DNA of 22,872 bases from Monoraphidium neglectum (taxonomy: Eukaryota; Chlorophyta; Chlorophyceae; Sphaeropleales; Selenastraceae): the NCBI RefSeq assembly GCF_000611645.1, contig NW_014013277.1, positions 2,913-25,784 on the forward strand, written 5' to 3'. Every line of letters begins with the position of its first letter. Position 1 is the first letter of the stretch. Shown piece by piece: positions 9,569 through 18,660 of the stretch. Below the pieces are notes generated by a model. It did not search any database, had not been told where the DNA came from, and saw nothing but the letters and a program-made list of their open reading frames with translations. The position numbers and the translations under genes were made by a program.

Positions 9569-12500
9569 TCTGCCTACGTAGTCGTCAGTGATCCGGCCAC
9601 CTGCGGGTTGAAAGCTACTGCCGGCAGGCGATGCGTTTGTTGTGTAGGCACTGGGCGGCGTGCCGCAGCATTCACTCAATCACCCCATTGCTTGGGGCAC
9701 CCCACCGCTTTGCTGGACACATTCCTGTGCCGGCCTTATCAGCGGCTGTCTGTCGCGGCCGCCGGCGTCGGCAACGCGTGCTTGGCAGCACCTTTATCAT
9801 GCTGATTTGATCATGCGTTGGGACCACATGCGCCCCTCAAACTTCCGAACCTCAATTGCACTAGCACCGCACACCTGAGCGGTGTTGAAATTGCTGTGGG
9901 CAGCAACAGCAGCATTAGCTCGTGCACAGGTTTTGAGGGTCTGTCCACAAATGGCAGACGCCGTACCAACAAGGTGCGACGCCTGTTCCAAACGGTTGCC
10001 TGGGACCATAAACTTGAAGGAGGCGGCATTGCATTATTGCCTTTCTGGTTGACTGGACAAATCCGATTGGGCCCCCGACTTTTGTTCTCAACAGAAGATT
10101 TGGCCATGCATGTCATGACAGGCAACTGAAGCGCTTCCACTCGGCACTGTGCGGCTTATTTTGGCCCTGTTACCCGCTCGCACGCCGGCACACGTTGCGC
10201 CCCCACGCCCCCACAATGGCCGACCCTTCCTGCCGGGCGCATCGAGTCATCTCTCTCACTCGCGCAGACTCGCGCCCGCCGCTGCACTTGGCCTGCCCTT
10301 AAGAGGCAGGCGGGCTCCCAGAGGCGAGGGCATACGGTACGGCGCCAATGCGGCTGGCCTTACCCCACAACGCATGCATTCCCGCGCTCAGTCTGGGCAG
10401 CCGGAGTACTGCTCGTCACGCAATGTCAACAGCAGTCCACACGGTTCAAAACACGCACACCTATGCATGCGATCATCGGGCACGCACGCCTGCACCCGTG
10501 CACTTGCAAGCTCTGGGTACCGTCACCCACACCACCGCAGCGCCCTTTCGCGCCCGGGTCCAGCGCTTGCCATACCCATTGGAACGCTTTGTGTGCGCCA
10601 TCTCCTTGCAAGGAGTGCCCTACATCGAAAACTCCCACCTCCGGGCGCAGGCGCGCCCCAGTGCAGTTTGACAGAGCTTAATGCACACAGGTCCCGGCAC
10701 GGCCACATGCGTGCACGGCAGATGGCTGCGCTCTCCCGACGCCAGCGCGTGTTGCCGAGGTCCAGGACTTGCTCACTTTGGCCCCACAGCCCCCACGTTC
10801 CACTTGCCGGTTATTGATTGCGGCCAACGTGGCTGCCAACCATCGCAGCTAGCGCCGCTGGTGCGTGCAACCCCACCAATTCACTGCCTGCTCGCCTGCG
10901 TTGCGACGCTCCGCAACTAGCCCCCCCCCCCCAGCCCCGCGTGGAAGCGGCCGACGGCGCCTTGCTTTTGTGAATCCCCACGCGCACTGACATGCTTTCT
11001 CGCTGCGACCCACCCCTCGCTGCGACCCACCTCCCTGCCTGCTGCTTTGTGCGGCCCTTTGTTGCGCCCACCTGGTGAGGCATGTGGCACCAACACATAG
11101 AGGCCCCTGTCATTTTGTTCCGCGATAACAACTTCTTGGCCCTGCAGTACCCCAGAGACAAGTGAAACTTCACTGGGAGCCCTCACAGGACTTTGCTGGT
11201 GGTCCTCCGTCACGGGCTTTGTCTGGAACAGCCGCTTCTGAATATTCCTTGGTTACGCCCTGGCCACTGCATCTGTTTGTCAATTTCATGTATGTAACCT
11301 TGCTGACGGCACCCTTGCATCAAGGCACACAGGATTTTCAGGCGCATGAGCCGAGTGCACGCCGCGCACTCCCAGAACGGGCTACCTTGGCAGGTGCATC
11401 GGGTTCCTGTGTTCAAATGCCAATTCAGGCTACATGCGTGGCCATGTGCACGGTCGCGTCGCCCTGCTTGCCCTGCCTGCCATATCAAAAGCGACCAAGT
11501 TTGGATGCTGAGCGCAACGCGGGCCATAGGAATGCTGGCGGGGCCTGCATGCGTGGATGCTGCTTGTTCTCGTGCGGCATGCGCTCACTCTTGGCGACAT
11601 CTGCAGGTTGCACCTCAACAGAATGCCGCCAGTTGCGGCTCAGCTGATGCCAGTTGATCAATGGGTGCCATGTCGTTGCGTCATTCAACTCATGTCGGGG
11701 CTCAGGCGGCAGATGTTCCTGGAGCGCACTACTTCCCGTGCGCTCACATGGATGTGGATGTGAATCACGAACCGGTAGGCCTCCCGGAGCACGCTGCCCA
11801 CAACCGCGGGACCTAGCCCAAGCCATGGTGTCCATATACCTCGCTCAAAGAGATGTGTGCCTTCTAAATTATTCTTCGTCGTTTGTATCAGGTAGGTTGC
11901 AAGGATGTTGGTCAGGTTACGTATGGTTGATGTACTTTCAACCGGCAGAGACATCCTTGGCGGCCCTGCCGTGTGCACGCATTTCTTTATTTATATCAGA
12001 ATGGGGCACATGGACGTTGGCACTCATCCGCCCTGATCGCTTCTACAGCATCATAATAGGACCGCGTTTTTCCAACCAGTGGAATGCCGCGCCGTAACCC
12101 GTGAGCACTGCAGCAAAATCAAGTTGCGTTTGTTCAAACTATTTTGTTCAAGCAGAGCCGTGCGACGTCTCAAAGCACGCAAGCGTGATTTGGTGAATAA
12201 GCAGGACCACTGCTGCGGCGTGCAGTCGGCACCGCTTGGGATACAACGAAACGCTGCCTCTCATCTGAAGGCGCTCCTGCACAAGGATCCTGTCGTGGGG
12301 CAGCCGGTGACACGAGCGGCCACCTCGCGTGTTACGAACTAAATGCGGCCTCTCCTCTTTGTAGGGCTTCTGGTAGCAGGTATGTTGGCCCACACACGCT
12401 GCGTGGGGAGCACCGCCGCGCTGTCACCTGAACCCGCAGCAGACACACAGCAGCTGGTCAGCCACTTGAGTGCGGCCTGATCTTTGTGCCTGCAGTCATC

Positions 12501-12614
12501 AATGCGCGATCGAACAGGGATTCTCACCTCACCTTGCGCCTGCCTTTTTGGCCCTGCTGCATGTTCACGTCATGCGCTTGCGCAGTGGGAGGAGCGCTGG
12601 CGCAGGTGCAGGTC
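9569..12614. other. Long stretch without a supportable gene
   Basis: About 3 kb between the deacetylase stop and the first exon of the unknown-function gene. ORFs exist, for example 9818-10129 and 10149-10817 on plus and 9811-10140 and 11485-11835 on minus. None has a recognisable motif, a signal peptide or a consistent set of splice partners. A run of 13 C lies at 10921-10933, and a short direct repeat (GCTGCGACCCACC) occurs at about 11001 and 11018. No tRNA-like or rRNA-like sequence was noticed. A decayed transposon or a non-coding RNA cannot be excluded. Confidence 0.55.
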
Positions 12615-14769
12615 ATGCCGCCCGCCCTTGCGCCGGCGCCGCGGTCTTCCACTGCAGGTGCGCGTGCGTGCCTTCAATGGTATTGCGGCACCTGAATACT
12701 AATAGTTGACAGCAATGCCACCGTACGGCGATGCGGGCGTTCATTTGCCCGGTATAAATGGTAACTGACCACACTAGGGAGAGCCTGCTGCCCAGCACCT
12801 GCCACCCCCCCCCCCTCAACCCGACCCATCCGCGTGGCGTGCGGCAGGTGCAGGCGTGTACGCAGCAGGCACAGCATCCGCGCCAGCGGAGCAGGCAGCA
12901 GCGGCCGCGGCGGCCCCGCTCATGCTGCCGACATCGCAGGGGCAGCCGTCGGCAGCCACGGTCCCCTCGTTCGGCCCCCCGGTTTCAATGGCTGGGATGT
13001 CGGCACCGGTGGCCTACGGCATCGCAGCAGCGCCCTATGGCGTTGTGGCACCCGCTGGGGCCGCATCCATGCGGACGGCAGCGCCCGCCCCTGCACTTGC
13101 CCCTGCTCCTGCGCCCTACGGCGCAGCCCTGCTCCCTGGCGCTCAGCCTGCAGCGGCCGTGGGAGCCGCCGCGCCGGCCACCATGCTTTTGCCCTACGCA
13201 TCGGTGGCAGCTCCAGGCGGCTACACCACCCCCAAGGGACAGCCCGCAGCAGCGGCGCTCGCCTTGCCAGGGGCGGCGCCTGGGGGGGCCATGGCAGCTG
13301 GTGAGGGGGCGGGCAGCGAGCTGCACATGGAAGCTGGGAGGCGGCGGGATCAAGGGTTGCTGGGCAGCTGTGACAATTGCTGTGTTTGTGACTAGAAGAA
13401 CCTGTCATGACCAAGACTGTGCTTGCACAGGCACATGTACCCGTGTTCTGCAACCCTCTCATCATCCCTCCGATGCAACCTGCAGGCACGTATGCTGCGC
13501 CCGGCGCTCCCGTGATCATGCCCGGCGCAGGGTTCATCGCCGCGCCGCCGCCCCGCGCGCGACCGCTGCCGCCGCCCGCGCCGCCAATCCCGACCGGGGC
13601 CCGGTTCGACCCCATGTGGGACGAGCTGCGTGACCTCAGTGACACCCGCCACGTCATCGTGAGTCATGGTTCCGGCTGTGTCAGCGGGAGCACCGAGGCA
13701 TTGTGCAACCTCAGGCATTGAGCGCCCCTGCAGTTTGGAAGATCTGGCCAGTCAAGAGAGCTCAAACCTTGGGGATAGCTGAGTCACCGGTGGCTGAGTC
13801 GTCAGGGTTCAATCAAGCGCGCAACCTTGAGACTTGTGGGTGGGGATGGTAATTGGAAGGGGGAAGGACAGCGACCTCATGGGTCCATTGTCAGACTAGG
13901 CTGCTGCCTGCAAGGCCGCTCGAGCGTACGGCTGTGCACGCGCACATGCCCCTGTCCAGCCCGGAGCCCGTCCTCGCCCCCAACCATGCCTCTCCCCACG
14001 ACTTTCTCGCGGCGCGGCCGGCAGGTGACCATGCGCGTGGCCAGCAGCCCCGACGCGATATTCTGGGGCAAGAAGGGCTTCAGGGACGCTGTCGCCAAGG
14101 CGGCGGCGGTATTGGCGGACCAAATCTGGTGGCACAGGGTGCTACCGGCCACCGACGCGTTTGGCCGCCTGTTCACAGAGGTCTCATTTGTCGTGCAGAC
14201 GAGGGACCCGCAGGGCACAATCGATAAGCTGGTGGAGCGGCTGCCAGAGGACAACCTCAAAAACAAAGTCGGTGCGTGGTTCAGCATTGAGGTGTTGCTG
14301 TGAGCTTGGATTTCCTGTCTCAGAGAGGCCTTCTCAGAGTGTTGTTGCAGGGTGTGCTGGTGTTAACTAGTTGCAGCATGTGTGTGTGTGTGTGCGTGTG
14401 TGTGTGTGCGTGCGCGCGTGCGTGCGTGTGTGCGTGTGTGTGCGCGCGTGCATGTGCGCAAGGCTTGAGTGGTGCAGTGTATTGTGCAGTATATGGTGGG
14501 TATGTGCTGTTGGTTGCGCAACCCGTGAGGACAGTTTCTGCAGTGCACGTGCGCGTGCGTGTGTGCACTGCAGAGGAATGCCAGCAAACCGGCCCCAGCC
14601 CACCTTAGGAGTTTGTACCAAGCTGCAGCCACACCCGGCTTAAGACTCCCACGCCAGCTCACCCCGGGCAGCAAAGAGGCGTCAGTTGCATGTCTGACAA
14701 GGCCCTTCACCCGACTCTCGCCCCGGGGCGCCCCGTCCCCGGCCCCCACCCTTACACACACACACACAC

Positions 14770-14814
<45 letters not shown>

Positions 14815-15325
14815 ACTCCCGCGATGTGCTTTTTGCCTCAATCCTTGCAGAGGAACTTAACCTGGAGTTTATTGGTGAGCTGCGGAACACATTGCCTTGC
14901 GACCGCTACGCTTCTCTGTATCCCGTTTTTCCCCTGAGCAACCCTGAACTGCAACGCCTGCCCCCCAGCGCGGCCGCCCTCCCCTCCCAATGCCCGCGGC
15001 CCAAACCCCTGCCGTGACGGCCCGCCCCGCACCCGCAGGCGGCACCCTTAAGGCCGAGACGCCCTCCGCCTACGACAAACGAGTCAAGGACCGCGCGGGC
15101 TCACCCCAAGCCCAGGCGGCCATGGAGGACGGCGGCATGAACCGCGCGCCCGCGGCAGCCGCGACTGCCGCGGCGGCCGCACGGCCGGCGGTGGACGCAA
15201 GCGGCGTGGGCGTCGGCGGCATGGACATGGGCGCGCCGCCTGGCGCGCTGCCCGGGAGCTCCGGTGGGCTGGGGCGGGGTTTGGGAGGGGCAGGGGACGG
15301 GGCGGCTGCGGGTCGAATGGGTTGA
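12615..15325 (+). CDS. Protein of unknown function, Ala/Pro-rich N-terminus and compact C-terminal block
   Basis: Seven exons: 12615-12657, 12713-12760, 12854-13300, 13486-13658, 14025-14271, 14851-14874, 15039-15325. Phases are 1, 1, 1, 0, 1, 1 and all introns are GT-AG, giving 422 residues. The first acceptor is preceded by ACTAAT, a good branch-point match. Residues 1 to about 215 are disordered Ala/Pro/Gly/Tyr-rich sequence (APYG, PYAS motifs) without a signal peptide. Residues about 217-330 look folded: FDPMWDELRDLSDTRHVI, then a strand with SSPDAIFWGKKGFRDAVAK, an aromatic ADQIWWHR motif, and a charged helix IDKLVERLPEDNLKNKVEEL. The tail (about 335-422) is Ala/Gly/Met-rich and ends GRMG. 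I do not recognise the family and assign no function. The 5' end is uncertain, because an upstream acceptor at about 12590 could extend exon 1; the last exon could also be spliced differently. Confidence 0.6.
14379..14460. repeat. (TG)n/(CG)-interrupted microsatellite in an intron
   Basis: TG dinucleotides with CG interruptions, within intron 5 (14272-14850) of the unknown-function gene. It is complementary to the (CA)n tract about 300 nt downstream in the same intron. Confidence 0.9.
14754..14813. repeat. (CA)n microsatellite in the same intron
   Basis: A nearly pure CA tract about 40 nt before the acceptor of the 24-nt exon 6. It is the complement of the upstream TG tract, so the two could pair in the pre-mRNA. 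Confidence 0.9.
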
Positions 15326-15412
15326 ACAGTGTTTGACCGCAAGTTGCTAGGTAGGCAGGGGCTTCCGACATGGAGACAAGAATCCCCCTGTTGTCCTAAG
15401 TGAGCGGCGTCG

Positions 15413-15703
15413 ATGCCTGGCAGTGCCTCCCGTTTGCTTTGCAAACCCCGGGCACGATGTCGCACAGCCGCCGCCACAAGCACGAAGCCACACGCAGCAT
15501 TGACAGCGACCTTTGCTTCCACCTCGTCAAAGGTCTTCAAACTCGCCCCACCCTCTCCCACCGTAGGCGCCCTCGCCCTGCCCACTGCCGGCGCCGCCGA
15601 GCTGCCGCCCAGGCGGCGCCCCGTCAGCACGGCTGCGCGGGCTACATGGCGCGCCCCCTCCCTGGCCGTCGCGGCGGCTGGTGCAGCCCTGCTGTTGGGG
15701 TGA
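15413..15703 (+). CDS. Possible small protein or exon with transit-peptide-like N-terminus
   Basis: A 96-codon ATG-to-TGA frame. The N-terminal 45 residues are Arg/Ala/Ser/Thr-rich without acidic residues (MPGSASRLLCKPRARCRTAA). The C-terminus ends in a hydrophobic stretch, APSLAVAAAGAALLLG, after a Pro/Arg segment. This looks like a bipartite plastid or thylakoid presequence, or a tail anchor. A possible donor (GGGTGACC) sits at the stop, so it could be the first exon of a longer gene, but no downstream partner was found. It could also be an alternative last exon of the gene ending at 15325. The opposite strand is open here too (15630-15070), so coding status is uncertain. Confidence 0.28.
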   Translation: MPGSASRLLCKPRARCRTAAATSTKPHAALTATFASTSSKVFKLAPPSPTVGALALPTAGAAELPPRRRPVSTAARATWRAPSLAVAAAGAALLLG

Positions 15704-16216
15704 CCCCACTTCTTCGCTCACCGCAAAGGTGCAGGACGGTCTCAAACAACCACACTCCCAACATCTGGGGGCTGCATTTGATCTGTTTCATTGTTGTCCC
15801 CCAATCCTTTTTAACCCCCTTGCATGAGTTGGCTGTGGGCCTTCTTGTCTGCTCTTTTGTGACATGGCAGTGGACTCCCTGGCCCCTGCCCGGGCGGGCG
15901 CTGGAGAGAGCGCACGCAATGTTGGCTGCAGCTGGACGCCCTTTGGGCTCAGCCAATTCTAGTTTCCTTGCATTTTCGCAGTGTGCGCATCTTGCTGAGC
16001 GCCATCACGCGTTTGAGTCCAATAAATCACTCGACATGCACCTTAATTCCAGCAGTTGCACACTTTGCCAGGCCGTCTATTTGCCCGGCGCTGCATCAGC
16101 ACTGTGCCGTCCGATCCCGCATTTGAGCACCAGGGGAACCCATTGCTCCAGGTGCACATGGAACGCCGCCCTCCTGGGCGATGCAGCCCTACAAAAGCTG
16201 TTGACAAACATGTGCA

Positions 16217-16268
16217 CATGTGTGCGTGCGTGTGTGTGTGTGTCTGTGTGTGTGCGTGCCTGTGTGTG
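16217..16268. repeat. (TG)n microsatellite
   Basis: TG repeat with GC and CT interruptions, in intergenic DNA. Confidence 0.9.
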
Positions 16269-16843
16269 CACGCGTAAGCACACATATTTGTTCCTTTGCT
16301 GGCGCATTACAGCGTCGCCCCCCCCTTCTCCAGCAGCAAATGCAAATGGCCAGCGAGTGCTGGCCGTTTTGTGTTTGCCATCAGCGTGCGGGGGACCACG
16401 GGCTCTTAAAACGGATGTGTCGCCACATTATGACAGGCGCTGTTGCCCATGTTGGATGCACTTGTATGATTCAAGTGTGTGATATATCTCTGCACAAGCG
16501 AGCAGTCACTCTCGCGGCCCCATCGCGCAGCGCTTCACATGCGCTTAGTCCTACGTAACATGTCTAGGTCTCATCTCTTGACTGATGCAGCTGACTTGCA
16601 GATTCTCCTTCAGAAACACAACACAACAGCTGGCGGCGCTCCATTGACCCCCGCGCATAGTCCCCACTGACTTGGTACAATCCCTGGAGGAGCGGACCAT
16701 ACGTGCAGGGGTGACACTTCAGCATCAGCGCGGCTGTTTCGCAGCTACGCAGGCGCTGTAACACCAAATCAGGCACTCTAAGCAGATGCACATCATGTTG
16801 CAACACTGCAGGACATGTGGGCTAGATGGCGCGAGTGTGCAGG

Positions 16844-16890
16844 TGCTGCTGCTGCTGATGCTGCTGCCGCTGCTGCCGCTGCTGCTTGCA
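16844..16890. repeat. Imperfect (CTG)n tract
   Basis: CTG units with ATG and CCG variants. Depending on frame it reads as polyleucine on plus or polyalanine/serine on minus; no host gene was found. Confidence 0.85.
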
Positions 16891-16991
16891 CTGCTTTCCA
16901 AGAACACGGGGGACCTGATAAGGCTGCCAACCAAACCAAAAAACAATGGAGCATCGGGTGTGGAGTGCTGCAAGAGTATCGGGCGCTCTGG

Positions 16992-16996
16992 TTACA
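16992..16996 (-). promoter_or_regulatory. Possible polyadenylation signal TGTAA of the L35 gene
   Basis: TGTAA on the minus strand, about 105 nt past the L35 stop codon. TGTAA (UGUAA) is the usual poly(A) signal of chlorophyte nuclear genes, so position and strand fit. A five-base motif is weak evidence alone. Confidence 0.4.
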
Positions 16997-17098
16997 CAAT
17001 TGGACGCAATCGGAACACCCGTTGCCAGCAGCTCACCAACCCACCGCACTCAGACGCTCGCCTGCGCACAGGCGCCATGGTCCCGGGCGGCTTGCCGC

Positions 17099-18660
17099 CT
17101 ATCGGACACCGGCGTAAGGCAGCTCCTTGGCGGCCGCATAGGCATCCCCGGGGGACAGCACGAAGCTGCTCGACAGGTGCCGCTTGTGGTTGGTGGACAT
17201 CTTCTCGTTCATGTGCTGCAGTGAGGTTGGGTGGTGTTCAGGGGCGGAAGGGGCAGTCAGCAGAGGAACGCCAGGCGGTTGCTGCCGGATGGTGTGTGCG
17301 TGCGAGCGAGCGCGCGCGTGCGTGTGTGTGTGCGCGAGGGAGAGAGAAACAGAGAGAGCGCATGCGCATGCACGCGCGGAGGCGGTGCGAGTGCAGATTC
17401 AAACGTCAACGCGAGGGCGCTGAGCCAGGGACAGCGGTGAGTGCGGGCTGCTCCCGTTTGAGGTTCGCACAAGACGTCAAGTCGTGTGTCCCATAGAGGA
17501 GTGAAGACTCATCGCGCTCTGCTGCAGGGCCGACAGGCGGCGTGCCCCTAGGCAGCACAAGCCCAGGCAGCGACTGCACGGGCAACCCTGTTTGTGCGCA
17601 GGCCGTCGCAGGCTGCCCTCACACCTGCTTGCCGGCGTGGCGGGCCACGACCTTGCCGCTGCCAGTCACCTTGAAGCGCTTGGCCGCAGCCTGCAAAGGG
17701 GTGGTGGCATAGCTCAGGATTTGCGAGGGGTTTCGGGTGAAGCATGTCGAGCGTTCCACAAGGCACAGCACACACTTAAATGCTTCAAGGAGCGTGGCTG
17801 GGCCAAATAATGCTGCCATTGCGGTGACATCTTAGTGTGCTGCTGCTGATGATGATGATGATGGTGATGATGCCGCAATCCCCAGCGCTGTTGCTGCTGT
17901 TGCCGTCGTGCTGCTGCTGCTGCTGCGGGTCAGAGCAGCAACATTGCTTATGCTGGACCCTGTCGTGCTGCCAGCCGATGCCGGCCAGAGAAGCCGGCTG
18001 CGTCCAGAGTCCCTGCTGCCGTTGGTGTGCTGCCTGGCAGACGTCGCGCCACGTATGGGCCTTCCATGATGGGGTGCAGTCGCCGCCTTTTGCTTGCTGC
18101 GCTGTCGTGCGCCGCACTGCTCGCATGCACCACTGCACCTCCGGACGATAGGCAATCCCCAGAGTTTTTTCAAACACCGCTGCCACTGCTCCACAATCTC
18201 GCTGCCACCGCGCCGTGCTGTGGCCGCCGGTGGCACTGCTGCAGCGCGCTCACCTTGCGCGTCTTCAGCTTGGCCTCCACCACCACCACGCAAGACCTTG
18301 CAGGCTGCAATATCGTAAGTAAACGAGCATCCAGGCGCAATGAGGAATGTGAATGGGCCACTTCAACCAAGGTGGAGGCCACCACACGAGCAAGCGATGT
18401 GGCACCCGTGCGGCATACAGCCAATGGCGACGCACGCAGGTAAGGCACGATAGTGGGTTCTTTGCTGCGCAGCTATTGAATAGTGCTTGCCACTCACCGC
18501 TGCTGCCACCACTGTGCTGCGCACGCGGCAGGCGGGGCCTGCCGCGAACGCGCTTCCACGAGAAGCAAAGACCTGTGGATTGAACACATATATCAGTGGA
18601 GACCCATGCAGCCTACATGCACGCTGTGCCGGCCGAGCCATTCGTGCGCACCGCGTTCAT
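17099..18660 (-). CDS. rpl35: 50S ribosomal protein L35 (bL35), probably plastid-targeted
   Basis: Minus strand, five exons: 18660-18652, 18572-18498, 18304-18254, 17690-17625, 17215-17099. All splice junctions are GT-AG, phase 0, giving 105 residues. Residues 1 to about 36 form a Ser/Ala/Arg-rich presequence (VFASRGSAFAAGPACRVRST). The mature part starts near EAKLKTRK and continues KAAAKRFKVTGSGKVVARHA, then GKQHMNEK, NHKRHLSSSFVLS and ends KELPYAGVR. This is the diagnostic bL35 pattern (KTRKAAAKRF.VTGSGK...AGKQH, KRRLS, LPYA) at the normal length of about 65-70 residues. bL35 is a small basic protein of the bacterial-type large subunit. The presequence and algal context point to the chloroplast, although a mitochondrial destination is not excluded. 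The exon 1 choice is uncertain: an ATG at 18641 reads in frame into exon 2 without splicing. Confidence 0.88.
17291..17360. repeat. TG/GC then GA low-complexity tract in an L35 intron
   Basis: TG and GC dinucleotides (about 17291-17335) followed by GA-rich sequence (about 17336-17360), inside the last intron (17216-17624) of the L35 gene. Confidence 0.8.
17838..17927. repeat. CTG and GAT trinucleotide tracts in an L35 intron
   Basis: A GCTGCTGCTGATGATGATG block (17838-17872) and a second CTG block (about 17890-17927), inside intron 3 (17691-18253) of the L35 gene. Confidence 0.8.

Larger units (their letters stand above)
15704..17098. other. Non-coding, microsatellite-rich region
   Basis: No gene is supported. 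A long plus-strand frame covering 15400-16482 translates to composition typical of non-coding DNA (Cys/His/Arg-rich, no motif). The region holds a TG tract (16217-16268) and a CTG/CCG tract (16844-16890). The 3' flank of the L35 gene probably lies at its right end. Confidence 0.55.

Noticed and set aside
9811..10140. Overlapping ORFs of just over 100 codons on both strands
   Set aside because: The plus frame begins at TTG, neither translation resembles a known protein, and the two are mutually exclusive; not enough to call a gene.
10149..10817. 222-codon plus-strand ORF
   Set aside because: Arg/His/Ser/Pro-rich composition, no motif, no signal peptide and no splice partners; typical chance frame in GC-rich DNA.
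14320..14803. ORFs of alternating Cys/Val, His/Thr or Arg/Ala
   Set aside because: Generated by the TG and CA microsatellites inside an intron.
15070..15630. 186-codon minus-strand ORF
   Set aside because: It overlaps the last exon of the unknown-function gene, which joins in phase to upstream exons; no minus-strand splice series or motif supports it.
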